This document shows, piece by piece, positions 1 to 9,226 of a stretch of DNA of 64,000 nt. Location of the stretch: contig NZ_SLXG01000006.1 in assembly GCF_004345725.1 (NCBI RefSeq), forward strand, positions 62,001 through 126,000, given 5' to 3'. Under the pieces are notes generated by a model. The model did no database searches, was not told the DNA's origin, and saw only the letters and a program-made list of their open reading frames with translations. Source of the stretch: Crenobacter luteus (lineage in GTDB: Bacteria > Pseudomonadota > Gammaproteobacteria > Burkholderiales > Chromobacteriaceae). Position numbers and translations under genes: made by a program. Each line of letters opens with the position of its first letter. Positions within the stretch are counted from its first letter, which is position 1.

Positions 1-539
1 TCGTAGGCGCGCTGCGGGGTATCGAGCAGCGCCTCGGGTGCGAAGCGGTCCATGGTGATCTTGCCCGCCTGCACGCGCATATTGCGCGCCTCGGCCGCCT
101 CGAAGAAGGCGTCGACCGACTGCGGGTAGACGGTACAGTAGACGGTTGCACTGGTGACGCCGTTCTTCAGGCACTCGTTCAGGAACACGTCGGCGACCTC
201 GTCGGCGTGGTTCTTGTCGGCGAACTGCTGCTCGGCGATGAAGGTGTAGTTGTTCAGCCAGTCCAGCAGTTGTTCGCCGTAGGCGCCGATGATCTGCGTC
301 TGCGGGTAGTGGACGTGGGTGTCGATGAAGCCGGGGACGATCACGCTGTCCTTGTAGCTGTCGATCTCGACGCCGGCCGGCACCTTCTTCAGCATGTCGG
401 CGGCGGGGCCGACGTCCTTGATCTTGCCGTCCTCGATGAGGACGATGGCGTCGGACTCGTAGACCATGCAGTCTTTCATGTCCTTCGCGAAGGGGTCGTC
501 CTTGAAGGTGAGCATCGCGCCGCGAATGGCTGTAAGCAT
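1..539 (-). CDS. guaD: Guanine deaminase, N-terminal part (runs off the window)
   Basis: Predicted to deaminate guanine to xanthine in the cytoplasm for purine salvage. Reading the minus strand from an ATG at 539 gives a protein starting MLTAIRGAMLTFKDDPF. It then shows the amidohydrolase metal motif GFIDTHVHYPQT and the family block GEQLLDWLNNYTF, both typical of guanine deaminases. About 180 residues are visible; the rest of the metal-binding barrel lies left of position 1. A purine-rich stretch (AGGAG on the minus strand) precedes the start. It is divergent from a MarR regulator with a dyad operator between them, so control by that regulator is plausible. The family call is firm; the partial length is only the window edge. 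Confidence 0.9.
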   Translation of the reverse strand, partial: MLTAIRGAMLTFKDDPFAKDMKDCMVYESDAIVLIEDGKIKDVGPAADMLKKVPAGVEIDSYKDSVIVPGFIDTHVHYPQTQIIGAYGEQLLDWLNNYTFIAEQQFADKNHADEVADVFLNECLKNGVTSATVYCTVYPQSVDAFFEAAEARNMRVQAGKITMDRFAPEALLDTPQRAY

Positions 540-715
540 CTCGATTTCTCCTGAATGGGCGGTTTCCGGTGTCGTCTGCGCCGCGGGTCCTGCCCGGCCC
601 GCTCGCCGGCAGACGGAAAAAATCCACGCCGGCGCGCGGACTTAGGGCAATTCCCATGGCCGCGCAGCCGCGCGGCCGGTGCATAATAGGAACTGCCGGA
701 CCGATAAGTAGCTTT

Positions 716-749
716 ATATCAAAATTCTTACGATAAAGAATCTTTAGAT
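716..749. promoter_or_regulatory. Candidate MarR operator, imperfect 34-bp dyad
   Basis: An AT-rich island in a GC-rich intergenic region holds two 14-base arms (716-729 and 736-749) that agree at 11 of 14 positions as an inverted repeat. The inner arms ATTCTT/AAGAAT are perfect. It sits between divergent guaD and the MarR gene, a typical autoregulatory site. The rest of the 350-bp gap (540-889) shows nothing else I can assign. Confidence 0.5.
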
Positions 750-889
750 CAAGCTTTTTGTCCCGCGGACAACAAGAACGACAGCGACCGCTGTCAGAAC
801 CCGCGCGCCCGCGCCCGCCGGGCCGACACGCGGCGCCCCGCCGCGACGGGTTCCGGGACATCGTGGAACTCGTGAAGCAAACCCTGATA

Positions 890-1465
890 ATGGATAAGCC
901 TGTGACCCTTTCTTCCCTGCCCCCGGCCAACGCCGTCCGCACCGATGTCCCCGACGCCGAAACCGCGCGCGACCAGATCGACCGCATCGTCGCGCTGTGG
1001 CAGGCCGAGCGCCCGGACCTCGACGCGTCGACGACCGAGGTGATCGGCCGCATCGTGCGCATGGAATATTTCATCACCCGCCGCGTGCTGGCGGACCTGG
1101 CGCGCTACGAACTGAACGTCGGCGAATTCGACGTGCTCGCCGCGCTGCGCCGCACCGGCAAGCCTTACCAGTTGCCGCCGCACCAGCTGCAGGGCATGGT
1201 GCTGATCTCGTCGGGCGGGCTGACCAACCGGCTGAACCGGCTCGAGGCCAACGGGCTGATCGCGCGCCTGCCGGACCCGAGCGACCGCCGTGGCGTGCTG
1301 GTGACGCTGACCAAGAAGGGCCTGTCCGTCGTCGACGAGGCGGCCGAGTTCCACCTGGCGGCCGAGGCCGAGATGCTCGCGCCGCTGGACGCCGACGAGC
1401 GCCGCCAGATGGCCACGCTGCTGAAAAAACTGTTGCTGGCGCACGACAGCCACGACGAGGAATGA
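890..1465 (+). CDS. MarR family transcriptional regulator
   Basis: A winged-helix regulator of 191 residues if started at the ATG at 890 (MDKPVTLSSL). The frame stays open further upstream, but that part is arginine/proline-rich and looks non-coding. The MarR core is clear: a helix-turn-helix reading VLISSGGLTNRLNRLEANGL, followed by the wing DPSDRRGVLVTLT. The N-terminal helix carries QAERPDLDAS, common in MarR proteins with small aromatic or purine-type ligands. It is divergent from guanine deaminase and probably regulates it and itself. The ligand cannot be read from sequence. No strong ribosome binding site decides the start. Confidence 0.85.
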   Translation: MDKPVTLSSLPPANAVRTDVPDAETARDQIDRIVALWQAERPDLDASTTEVIGRIVRMEYFITRRVLADLARYELNVGEFDVLAALRRTGKPYQLPPHQLQGMVLISSGGLTNRLNRLEANGLIARLPDPSDRRGVLVTLTKKGLSVVDEAAEFHLAAEAEMLAPLDADERRQMATLLKKLLLAHDSHDEE

Positions 1466-1481
1466 ACCCTATCGTCAGTAA

Positions 1482-1517
1482 AGCAAAAACGGCCGGGAAA
1501 TCCCGGCCGTTTTTGCT
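1482..1517. terminator. Bidirectional intrinsic terminator
   Basis: A GC hairpin (ACGGCCGGG / CCCGGCCGT) is flanked by A5 on the left and T5 on the right. It can therefore end the MarR gene on the plus strand and the convergent transglycosylase on the minus strand. Confidence 0.85.
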
Positions 1518-1529
1518 GATCGCCAACGC

Positions 1530-2156
1530 TCAGCGCGCCAGCGTGGCGCGCTGCAGGTGCGGCGGCGGCGTCCATTGCCAGTGCGCGCGCATCGCACCGA
1601 GCACCAGGTTCGGATACTGCGCTTGGCCGAGGCTGCCGTTGTAGCGGCCGAGCGCGCGGAACAGGTTGCCTTTCTCGATGTCGAGGTAGTGGCGCAGGAT
1701 GGTGCAGCCGTAGCGCAGATTGGTCGTCAGGTCGAACAGGTTGTGCTGCGGCGTGCCGATCGCGCGCAGCCAGAACGGCATCACCTGCATCAGGCCGCGC
1801 GCGCCGACCGGGCTGATCGCGTACTTCCTGAAGCCCGACTCGACGTGGATCAGGCCGAGCACCAGCTGCGGGTCGAGCCCGGCGCGCGTCGCCTCGTAGT
1901 GGATCGCGGTCAGCAGCCGCTCGCGGAACCACGCGTCCGGCACGCGCTTTTCGAGCCGGCGCGACATCTCGGCCAACCACGCCTGCCCCTCGCGCGCGTC
2001 GTCGAACACCAGCCGGGGCGCGTTGACGTCGGACACCGAGCGCGACATCGCCGACGCGACGTTGGCCGACAGCGCTTCCTCGCGCTGCGCGCCGGCCCAC
2101 GCCGGCGCGGCGAACGCGACGGCGAGGCAGGCGGCCAGCAGCGCGCGGCGCGGCAC
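1530..2156 (-). CDS. Lytic murein transglycosylase, SLT domain
   Basis: A 208-residue exported enzyme predicted to cleave peptidoglycan glycan strands with 1,6-anhydro-MurNAc formation. The start is a GTG at 2156, two bases past the proS stop, which gives a clean signal peptide (about residues 1-21, ending AAPAWA). The SLT domain follows from about residue 80: IHVESGF with catalytic Glu106, then SPVGARGLMQVMPFW, and later GRYNGS. Its tight spacing behind proS indicates cotranscription. A longer frame upstream exists only because proS is open in this frame too, so I rejected it. The exact transglycosylase subfamily is uncertain. Confidence 0.85.
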   Translation of the reverse strand: MPRRALLAACLAVAFAAPAWAGAQREEALSANVASAMSRSVSDVNAPRLVFDDAREGQAWLAEMSRRLEKRVPDAWFRERLLTAIHYEATRAGLDPQLVLGLIHVESGFRKYAISPVGARGLMQVMPFWLRAIGTPQHNLFDLTTNLRYGCTILRHYLDIEKGNLFRALGRYNGSLGQAQYPNLVLGAMRAHWQWTPPPHLQRATLAR

Positions 2157-2158
2157 GC

Positions 2159-3868
2159 TCAGCGACCCAGCCGGGCCAGCACGTAGCCGAGCGCGTCGCC
2201 GACGGCGACGGCGGTCGCCGCGGCGTCGCGGCGGTGCTGGTACTCGACCTTGCCGTCCTTGAGGCCACGGTCGCCGATGGTGACGCGGTGCGGCACGCCG
2301 ATCAGTTCCCAGTCGGCGAACATCGCGCCCGGGCGCTCGCCGCGGTCGTCGAGGACGACGTCGACGCCGGCGGCCGCGAGGTCGGCGTAAAGCTGGTCGG
2401 CGGCGGCCTTGACGCCCTCGTTGCGGTCGTAGCCGACCGGGCACAGCACCACGGTGAACGGCGCGATGCTGTCCGGCCAGATGATGCCCTTGTCGTCGTG
2501 GTTCTGCTCGATCGCCGCGCCGAGGATGCGGGTCACGCCGATGCCGTAGCAGCCCATCTCGAAGAAGCGCGGCTTGCCGTCCTCGTCGAGGAAGGTCGCG
2601 CCCATCGCCTCGGAGTACTTGGTGCCGAGGTAGAACACGTGGCCGACCTCGATGCCGCGCTGGATCGCCAACACGCCCTTGCCGTCCGGCGACGCGTCGC
2701 CGGCGACCACGTTGCGCAAGTCGGCCACCTCCGGCTCGGCGCAGTCGCGGCCGAAGTTGGCGCCGGTGTAGTGCTGGTCGTCCTCGTTGGCGCCGATCAC
2801 GAAGTCGGCCATCGCGGCGACGGTGCGGTCGGCGATCACGCGACCCTTGAAGCCGACCGGGCCGAGCGAGCCCGGCTGCGCGCCGAAGGCTTCGCGGATC
2901 AGCGTCGGGCTGGCGAAGCTCAGCGGCTTTTTCACGCCGGCGACCTTCTCGGCCTTGATCTCGTTCAGCTCGTGGTCGCCGCGCACCAGCATCAGCACCG
3001 CCTCGCCCTCCTCGCCCTCGACGACCACCGCCTTGACGGTCTGCTTGATGTCGACCTTGAGGAAGTCGACCAGCTCGGCGATGGTCTTGACCGCCGGGGT
3101 GTGCACCTTGGTCAGCGGTGCCGTGGCGGCCGGACGGGTCCCGGCCGGCGCCACCGCCTCGGCCAACTCGATGTTGGCGGCGTAGTCGGAGTCCGGGCAG
3201 TAGACGATGGCATCCTCGCCGGTGTCGGCGATCACCTGGAATTCGTGCGAGCGGTCGCCGCCGATCGCGCCGGTGTCGGCCGCCACCGCGCGGTAGCTCA
3301 GGCCGAGGCGGTCGAAGATCTTGCAGTAGGCGGCGAACATATTGTCGTAGCTACGGCCGGCGGCTTCGGCGTCGCGGTCGAAGGAGTAGGCGTCCTTCAT
3401 GGTGAACTCGCGGCCGCGCATCACGCCGAAGCGCGGACGGCGCTCGTCGCGGAACTTGGTCTGGATCTGGTAGAAGTTCTTCGGCAGCGCGCGGTAGCTC
3501 TTCAGTTCGCTGCGCGCGATGTCGGTGACGACCTCCTCGGAGGTCGGCTGGATCACGAAGTCGCGCTCGTGGCGGTCCTTGAAGCGCAACAGCTCGTCGC
3601 CCATCTTGTCCCAGCGGCCGGTTTCCTGCCACAGCCCGGCCGGCTGCACCACCGGCATGCTCAGCTCGATCGCGCCGGCGCGGTTCATCTCTTCGCGGAC
3701 GATGTTTTCCACCTTGCGCAGCGACTTCAGCCCCATCGGCATCCAGGTGTAGACGCCGGCGGCGACCTTGCGGATGAAGCCGGCGCGCAGCATCAGTTTC
3801 TGGCTGACGATGTCGGCGTCGGCGGGGGCTTCTTTCAGGGTGGAGAGGAAAAACTGCGAGGCGCGCAT
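2159..3868 (-). CDS. proS: Prolyl-tRNA synthetase
   Basis: Charges tRNA-Pro with proline in the cytoplasm. The 569-residue length fits the bacterial type with an editing insertion. Class II motif 1 lies around residues 61-80 ([20 protein letters not shown]), motif 2 at 140-162 ([16 protein letters not shown]) and motif 3 at 439-447 (GCYGIGVTR). The segment between motifs 2 and 3, about residues 220-400, is the INS editing domain that hydrolyses Ala-tRNA-Pro. The C-terminal anticodon-binding domain follows ([10 protein letters not shown]). The ATG at 3868 begins the conserved [13 protein letters not shown]. It is followed after 2 bases by the transglycosylase start. Confidence 0.97.
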   Translation of the reverse strand: MRASQFFLSTLKEAPADADIVSQKLMLRAGFIRKVAAGVYTWMPMGLKSLRKVENIVREEMNRAGAIELSMPVVQPAGLWQETGRWDKMGDELLRFKDRHERDFVIQPTSEEVVTDIARSELKSYRALPKNFYQIQTKFRDERRPRFGVMRGREFTMKDAYSFDRDAEAAGRSYDNMFAAYCKIFDRLGLSYRAVAADTGAIGGDRSHEFQVIADTGEDAIVYCPDSDYAANIELAEAVAPAGTRPAATAPLTKVHTPAVKTIAELVDFLKVDIKQTVKAVVVEGEEGEAVLMLVRGDHELNEIKAEKVAGVKKPLSFASPTLIREAFGAQPGSLGPVGFKGRVIADRTVAAMADFVIGANEDDQHYTGANFGRDCAEPEVADLRNVVAGDASPDGKGVLAIQRGIEVGHVFYLGTKYSEAMGATFLDEDGKPRFFEMGCYGIGVTRILGAAIEQNHDDKGIIWPDSIAPFTVVLCPVGYDRNEGVKAAADQLYADLAAAGVDVVLDDRGERPGAMFADWELIGVPHRVTIGDRGLKDGKVEYQHRRDAAATAVAVGDALGYVLARLGR

Positions 3869-4078
3869 GGCGGAGGGTCCTTACGATCAGAATTCGGGCA
3901 AATGGGGTTGATTGTAGCGGCAAGCGGACATGGCGAAAACGCCGGCTCGCCGACGCCCCGCTGCCGTTGCGGCCCGCGCCGCGCGGGACTTGGCCCGCGG
4001 GCGGCCGAGGAGTAAGCTTCGCGCTGCCTCAACGGGCCTTGCTGCAACGCAGCACCCTCGACAAGGAAAGCCACAACA

Positions 4079-5953
4079 ATGAGTTCTGACGCGCAGAACA
4101 AGAAGGCGCTCGCCGGCCTGACCCTCGCCGCGCTCGGCGTGGTCTACGGCGACATCGGCACCAGCCCGCTGTACACGCTGAAGGAATGCTTCGGCGGCCA
4201 CCTCGGCATAGACCCGACCGAGGAGAACGTGCTCGGCATCCTGTCGCTGGTGCTGTGGGCGCTGATCCTGGTGGTATCGGTCAAGTACATCGCCTTCGTG
4301 CTGCGCGCCGACAACAAGGGCGAGGGCGGCATCCTGACGCTGATGGCGCTGGCGCGCCGCCACGTCCCGGCGCGCGTCGGCTGGCCGCTGCTGCTGCTGG
4401 GGCTGATGGGCGGCGGCTTCTTCTACGGCGAGGTGGTGATCACTCCGGCGATCTCGGTGCTGTCGGCGGTCGAGGGGCTGGAAGTGGTGACGCCGGCGTT
4501 CAAGCCCTACGTGCTGCCGCTGGCCATCGTCGTGCTGACGGCGCTGTTCCTGATCCAGCGCCACGGCACCGCCAGCGTCGGCCGGCTGTTCGGCCCGGTG
4601 ATGATGGTGTGGTTCGCCAGCCTCGCCGCGCTCGGCGTGCACGGCATCCTGCAGAACCCCGGCGTGCTCGCCGCGCTCAACCCCTACTGGGGCGTGCACT
4701 TCATGGCCGAACACGCGACGCTCGGCTTCCTGGCGCTCGGCTCGGTGGTGCTGGCGATCACCGGCGCCGAGGCGCTGTACGCCGACATGGGCCACTTCGG
4801 CCGCCGCCCGATCCGGCTGGCGTGGTTCTTCTACGTGCTGCCGGCGCTGACGCTGAACTATTTCGGCCAGGGCGCGCTCATGCTCGCCGACCCGGAGGCG
4901 GTCAAGAGCCCCTTCTTCCACCTCGCGCCGGACTGGGCGCTGCTGCCGCTGGTCGTACTGGCGACGCTGGCGACGGTGATCGCGTCGCAGGCGGTGATCT
5001 CGGGCGTGTTCTCGCTGACGCGCCAGGCGGTGCAGCTGGGTCTGTTGCCGCGCATGAGCATCCTGCACACCTCGGACATGGAGATCGGCCAGATCTACAT
5101 CCCGATGGTGAACTGGGCGCTGTTGGCGTCGGTGATCGTCGTCATCGCCGGCTTCCAGAGCTCGAGCGCGCTGGCCGGCGCCTACGGCATCGCGGTGACC
5201 GGCACCATGGTGATCACCGCCATCCTGTCGGCGACCGTCGCGCTGCGGAACTGGAACTGGCCGGCCTATGTGGTCGCGCCGGTGCTGGCCGGCTTCCTCG
5301 CGATCGACCTGCCGTTCTTCTCGGCCAACGTGCTCAAGATCTGGCACGGCGGCTGGCTGCCGGTGGTGATCGGCATCCTGATGTTCGCGCTGATGACGAC
5401 CTGGCGCCGCGGCCGCGAGCTGCTGCTCGAGCGCATCAACGAGCAGGCAATCCCGCTCGAGGGCTTCGTCGAAAGCCTGGAGGCCTACCCGCCGACGCGC
5501 GTCGAGGGCACCTCGGTATTCCTGACCAGCACCACCAAGGGCGTGCCGCACGCGCTGCTGCACAACCTCAAGCACAACCGCGTGCTGCACGAGCGCGTGG
5601 TGCTGATGACGATGCGCACGATCGACGAGCCCTACGTGCCCGAGGCCGAGCGCGTGAAGGTGACGCGCATGTCGCCGTCGTTCTGGCGCGTCGAGGCCTT
5701 CTACGGCTTCAAGGAAACGCCGGACGTGCACGACGTGATCACCGACTGCGCGACGCAGGGCCTCGAGTTCGAGCTGATGGAAACGTCGTTCTTCCTGTCG
5801 CGCGAGACGCTGATTTCCACCACCCGCCCCGGCATGGCGCGCTGGCGCGAGAAGCTGTTCGTGTGGATGAGCAAGAACGCGCTCAGGGCGACCGACTTCT
5901 TCCAGATCCCGACCAACCGCGTCGTCGAACTGGGCGCGCAGATCGAACTCTGA
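4079..5953 (+). CDS. kup: Kup-type potassium transporter
   Basis: A low-affinity K+ uptake system, probably driven by H+ symport, in the inner membrane. The 624-residue protein has the family signature GDIGTSPLY at residues 24-32, about twelve membrane segments up to roughly residue 440, and the cytoplasmic C-terminal domain expected for KUP/HAK proteins (about 450-624). The ATG at 4079 follows a purine-rich AAGGAAAG. It is a single gene, divergent from proS, with a strong terminator 17 bases after the stop. The 210-bp upstream gap shows no regulatory element that I can name. Confidence 0.95.
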   Translation: MSSDAQNKKALAGLTLAALGVVYGDIGTSPLYTLKECFGGHLGIDPTEENVLGILSLVLWALILVVSVKYIAFVLRADNKGEGGILTLMALARRHVPARVGWPLLLLGLMGGGFFYGEVVITPAISVLSAVEGLEVVTPAFKPYVLPLAIVVLTALFLIQRHGTASVGRLFGPVMMVWFASLAALGVHGILQNPGVLAALNPYWGVHFMAEHATLGFLALGSVVLAITGAEALYADMGHFGRRPIRLAWFFYVLPALTLNYFGQGALMLADPEAVKSPFFHLAPDWALLPLVVLATLATVIASQAVISGVFSLTRQAVQLGLLPRMSILHTSDMEIGQIYIPMVNWALLASVIVVIAGFQSSSALAGAYGIAVTGTMVITAILSATVALRNWNWPAYVVAPVLAGFLAIDLPFFSANVLKIWHGGWLPVVIGILMFALMTTWRRGRELLLERINEQAIPLEGFVESLEAYPPTRVEGTSVFLTSTTKGVPHALLHNLKHNRVLHERVVLMTMRTIDEPYVPEAERVKVTRMSPSFWRVEAFYGFKETPDVHDVITDCATQGLEFELMETSFFLSRETLISTTRPGMARWREKLFVWMSKNALRATDFFQIPTNRVVELGAQIEL

Positions 5954-5970
5954 GCGCGCGCACGACGCAA

Positions 5971-5996
5971 AAAAGACCGCCCCCGGGCGGTCTTTT
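5971..5996. terminator. Bidirectional intrinsic terminator (kup / ampD)
   Basis: A perfect hairpin AAAAGACCGCCC / GGGCGGTCTTTT between convergent kup and ampD, with A- and T-tracts suited to both directions. A 9-base core copy of the window-wide repeat (at 6008) lies just to its right. Confidence 0.85.
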
Positions 5997-6035
5997 CGTT
6001 TGCCGGCTCGGCCAACCGTGCCGGCCCGGGCCGGC

Positions 6036-6581
6036 CTAGGCCTCGAACAGCGGCCGGATGCGGCGCCAGTCGAAGAAGGGGCCGGGGTCGGTCTTGCGGC
6101 CCGGCGCGATGTCTGAATGGCCGGCGACGTCGGTGAGGCCCAGCTCGCGGCGCAAGAGCGCGGCCAGCTCGGCCAAGCGTTCGTACTGCGCGTCGCTGAA
6201 CGGCTCGAAGTCGGAGCCTTCCAGCTCGACGCCGAGCGAGAAGTCGTTGCAGCGCTCGCGGCCGCCGAAGCTCGACGCGCCGGCGTGCCAGGCGCGCCGC
6301 GTGACCGGCACGAACTGCACCAGCTCGCCGTCGCGGCGGATGAAGAAGTGCGCCGACACCCTCAGGTGCGCGATGCCGGCGTAGTACGGGTGCTCGGCCG
6401 GGTCGAGCGTGTTGGTGAACAGCTCTTCGACGCCCGGCCCGCCGTACTGGTTCGGCGGCAGGCTGATGTTGTGCACCACCAGCAAGGTCGGCCGAGCCCC
6501 GTCCGGGTAGTCGTCGCAGTTCGGGCTGGCGATGTGGCGCGCCGGCTCGACCCAGCCGGCGGCGTTCAGGGTCAGGCTCAT
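6036..6581 (-). CDS. ampD: 1,6-anhydro-N-acetylmuramyl-L-alanine amidase
   Basis: A cytoplasmic zinc amidase that removes the peptide from anhydro-muropeptides during cell wall recycling, thereby lowering the inducer of AmpR-type regulators. The 181-residue protein matches the family length. Zinc ligands line up as His37 (VVHNISLPP), His155 (GHSDIAP) and Asp165 (GRKTDPGP), with Lys163 and Glu119 (GVELEG) as the catalytic pair. Its ATG overlaps the stop of the upstream haemoglobin gene (ATGA, 6578-6581), so the two are translationally coupled. Together with the transglycosylases in this window it fits a murein recycling role. Confidence 0.95.
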   Translation of the reverse strand: MSLTLNAAGWVEPARHIASPNCDDYPDGARPTLLVVHNISLPPNQYGGPGVEELFTNTLDPAEHPYYAGIAHLRVSAHFFIRRDGELVQFVPVTRRAWHAGASSFGGRERCNDFSLGVELEGSDFEPFSDAQYERLAELAALLRRELGLTDVAGHSDIAPGRKTDPGPFFDWRRIRPLFEA

Positions 6582-6982
6582 GCCCGCCCTCCCGGGGCGC
6601 CGCCGTGCGGATTCCCGGCGAAGGCGGCCAGGAACAGCAGCGACTGGCCGATGCGCGCGGCGCGCTCGTACCACGGCGCGGCCAGCTCGTCGGGCAGGTG
6701 GTCGGCCAGCGTCGCGGCGAACAGCGCCAGCCAGTCGTCGAGCAGCGCGTCGGTGACGCCGACCTCGACGTGCTTGGGGCCGACGCGGTAGTCGACGTCG
6801 AGGTAGCGCTCGCCGCCGAGGCTGGTCCACCAGAAATGCGCGATGTGCGCCTCGTGGCGCGGCCAGTCGGCGACGCGCGCGAACGGGATCGACAGCCGCG
6901 GGTGGGCGCGCACGCGCGTGTAGAAGTCGGCGACCACCGCGTCGACGGTGGCGCGGCCGATGTCTTGGGCGATGTCTTTCAT
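6578..6982 (-). CDS. Group III truncated haemoglobin
   Basis: A 134-residue haem protein of the TrHb3 family. The helix B motif DFYTRVRAHPRL (about residues 19-30), the FWWTSLGGERY block (50-60), the likely proximal His71 and the DDWLALFAATL stretch (82-92) are characteristic. TrHb3 proteins bind O2 and have been linked to microaerobic growth or NO/nitrite stress; the role here is inferred. It is translationally coupled to ampD by a 4-base overlap and is divergent from a hemerythrin gene 144 bp away. Confidence 0.85.
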   Translation of the reverse strand: MKDIAQDIGRATVDAVVADFYTRVRAHPRLSIPFARVADWPRHEAHIAHFWWTSLGGERYLDVDYRVGPKHVEVGVTDALLDDWLALFAATLADHLPDELAAPWYERAARIGQSLLFLAAFAGNPHGGAPGGRA

Positions 6983-7126
6983 GGGAGTCGGGCGGATTGA
7001 ACGGACAGCCCACAGCGTAACGCAAAAGGGCGCGCGCGGGGCGCCTCGGCCAAGCTTGACGCAAGACGCTGGCGGCGACGCGGCAAAGGCTTACACTGGG
7101 CTCATCAACCTTGTAGAGCCGCCGCC

Positions 7127-7648
7127 ATGCCGCTGACCGATGCCCTGCCCCGCCCCGCGCCGTCCTTCGACGCGCCGCTGGAAATGCTCGCCGCCTGCCA
7201 CGACAAGATCCGCCGTTTCTGCACCATGCTGTCCGCGCTGCCGGCCCACCTGGCCGCGCACGGCGCCGACGCCGAGGCGGCCGACGCGGCGCGCGCCGTG
7301 CTGCGCTACTTCGACCAGGCCGGGCCGCAGCACCACCGCGACGAAGAAGACGAGCTGTTCCCGCTGATCGCCGCGCGCGCGCCGGAGGCGGCCGGGGCGC
7401 TCGCGCGGCTGCGGGACGAACACGCGCGCTTCGTCGCGCAATGGCAGGTTCTGCGCGTCGCGCTCGAACGCGTCGCCGCCGGCGAAGCGGTGGCGCTGCC
7501 GGTCGGGCTGGTCGAGGCTTACGTCGACGGCTACCGCGCGCACGCCGCGTTCGAGGAGGCGTGGCTGTTCCCGCTGGCCGCGCGCCACTTGTCCGAAGAC
7601 GAGATGGCCGCCGCCGGCCGGCGGATGGCGGCGCGCCGCCAGGGCTGA
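7127..7648 (+). CDS. Hemerythrin HHE cation-binding domain protein
   Basis: A 173-residue predicted non-haem diiron protein. A four-helix bundle is indicated by spaced ligands: His25 (AACHDK), His70 and Glu74 (HHRDEEDELFP), His99 (RDEHARF), and His139 with Glu143 (AHAAFEEAW). Such domains bind O2 or react with NO or peroxide; the substrate is not readable. The start at 7127 gives a family-sized protein, but the ribosome binding site is weak. It is followed after 5 bases by the DUF2784 gene, so they probably form an operon, and it faces the truncated haemoglobin gene. Confidence 0.85.
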   Translation: MPLTDALPRPAPSFDAPLEMLAACHDKIRRFCTMLSALPAHLAAHGADAEAADAARAVLRYFDQAGPQHHRDEEDELFPLIAARAPEAAGALARLRDEHARFVAQWQVLRVALERVAAGEAVALPVGLVEAYVDGYRAHAAFEEAWLFPLAARHLSEDEMAAAGRRMAARRQG

Positions 7649-7653
7649 ACGCG

Positions 7654-8034
7654 ATGGGCTGGCGGCTCGCCGCCGACGCGGTGCTCGTCGTCCACCTCGC
7701 CTTCATCGTCTTCGTGCTGCTCGGGGGGCTGGCGGTGCGACGTTGGCCGAGGCTAGCCTGGCTGCACCTGCCGGCCGTCGCCTGGGGGGTGACGGTCGAG
7801 CTGACGCAGGGCGTCTGCCCGCTGACGCCGCTGGAGAACGCGCTGCGCCGCGCCGCCGGCGACGCGGGCTACGCCGGCGGCTTCGTCGAACACTACCTGG
7901 TCGCGCTGATCTACCCGGACGGCCTCGCCGCCGGCCACCAGCTCGCGCTCGGCATCGCCGTGCTCGCCGTCAACGCGCTCGTCTACCTGCCGTGGCTGCG
8001 GTCGCGCCGCCGCAAACACGAAGGGGACGGCTAG
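7654..8034 (+). CDS. DUF2784 small membrane protein
   Basis: A 126-residue inner-membrane protein with about four hydrophobic segments. The pattern VVHLAFIVFVLLGG near the N-terminus and GVCPLTPLEN in the middle are hallmarks of the DUF2784 family, whose function is unknown. The start at 7654 is 5 bases after the hemerythrin stop, so cotranscription is likely. The stop codon lies inside the following hairpin. Confidence 0.85.
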   Translation: MGWRLAADAVLVVHLAFIVFVLLGGLAVRRWPRLAWLHLPAVAWGVTVELTQGVCPLTPLENALRRAAGDAGYAGGFVEHYLVALIYPDGLAAGHQLALGIAVLAVNALVYLPWLRSRRRKHEGDG

Positions 8035-8044
8035 CCGTCCCCTT
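8021..8044. terminator. Hairpin at the stop of the DUF2784 gene
   Basis: A 10-bp inverted repeat AAGGGGACGG / CCGTCCCCTT with loop CTAG overlaps the DUF2784 stop and lies before the convergent transaldolase end. There is no T-tract, so it is a plausible but unproven terminator. Confidence 0.5.
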
Positions 8045-8065
8045 GTCACCTCAGGGCGCGCAGCC

Positions 8066-9127
8066 CTAGGCGGTCAGCTTCAGCAGCGCCTGGTAGGACT
8101 CGACGAACAGCGCGAGGCCGTTGCGCTGCAGCCGCGCGCCGAGCTCCTCCCAGTCGACGCCGGCGGCGGCGATGTCGGCCAGCGTCTGGCGCTCGGCGGC
8201 GAAGTCGGCGCCCGACAGCGCGTCGGCCGCCACGCCGTGGTCGCGGAAGGCGGCCAGCGTCGCGTCCGGCACGGTGTTGACCGTCTCCGGGCCGATCAGC
8301 TCTTCAACGTACAAGGTATCGCGGTAGGCCGGGTTCTTGGTGCCGGTGCTCGCCCACAGCAGGATCTGCGGATGGCCGCCGGCGGCACGGAGCGCGGCGA
8401 ACTCGGCGCCGTCAAAGCGCTCGCGGTAGCGCGCGTACGCGGTCCTCGCCAGCGCGATCGCGCCACGGCCCTGCAAGGCGGCCGGCAAGGACGCGTCGAT
8501 CGCGCTGTCGATGCGCGACAGGAAGAAGCTGGCGACCGCGCGCACATGCGCGATCGGCGCGCCGTCGTCGTGGCGCGCCGACAGGCCGGCGATGTAGGCG
8601 CTCCACACCGCCTCGACCTGCGCGAGGCTGAACAGCAGCGTGACGTTGACGTTGACGCCCTCGCGGATCAGGTGCGACAGCGCGACGACGCCGGCCGGGG
8701 TGGCCGGGATCTTGATCATCAGATTCGGACGGGCGACGGCGGCCCACAGCCGGCGCGCGGCCTGGAGCGTGCCGGCCGCGTCGTCGGCCAACAGCGGCGA
8801 CACCTCGAGGCTGACGTAGCCGTCGGCGCCGTCGGTCGCGCGGTACTGCTCGGCCAACAGGTCGCAGGCGGCCTGCACGTCGGGCACCACCAGCGCCTCG
8901 TAGGCCTGCTCGGCCGACAGCGCGCGCACCTTCAGCGCGACGAGCTCGTCCTGGTAGCGCGCGTCGCCGCTGATCGCCTTGTGGAAAATGGTCGGATTCG
9001 AGGTGACGCCGGCGATGCCGTCCTCGGCGACGAGGCGGGCGAGCTCGCCCGAGGCGATCAGTTCGCGCGACAGGTTGTCCAGCCAGATGCGCTGGCCGAA
9101 CGGGCGGATGGCTTGCAAACGGTTCAT
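8066..9127 (-). CDS. tal: Transaldolase
   Basis: Transfers a dihydroxyacetone unit between sugar phosphates in the non-oxidative pentose phosphate pathway. The 353-residue protein belongs to the longer bacterial transaldolase subfamily. DGIAGVTSNPTIFHKA lies at residues 36-51, SLEVSP at 106-111 and the Schiff-base lysine at Lys139 in MIKIPAT. The ATG at 9127 begins MNRLQAIRPFGQRIWLD. It is a stand-alone gene between the convergent DUF2784 operon and phoR. Confidence 0.93.
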   Translation of the reverse strand: MNRLQAIRPFGQRIWLDNLSRELIASGELARLVAEDGIAGVTSNPTIFHKAISGDARYQDELVALKVRALSAEQAYEALVVPDVQAACDLLAEQYRATDGADGYVSLEVSPLLADDAAGTLQAARRLWAAVARPNLMIKIPATPAGVVALSHLIREGVNVNVTLLFSLAQVEAVWSAYIAGLSARHDDGAPIAHVRAVASFFLSRIDSAIDASLPAALQGRGAIALARTAYARYRERFDGAEFAALRAAGGHPQILLWASTGTKNPAYRDTLYVEELIGPETVNTVPDATLAAFRDHGVAADALSGADFAAERQTLADIAAAGVDWEELGARLQRNGLALFVESYQALLKLTA

Positions 9128-9226
9128 GGCGATATCCCGGTGGCGGTCGTTATTGTCCTGTCATCGTAACGCGGGCGGCGCGGCCGGCCAAGCCGGAGCC
9201 CCCTCGGCTTCGACAGGCGTTTGCCG

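Noticed and set aside
7056-7097. A TTGACG and TTACACT pair as a promoter for the hemerythrin gene
   Set aside because: The spacing is about 30 bases, too long for a sigma-70 promoter.
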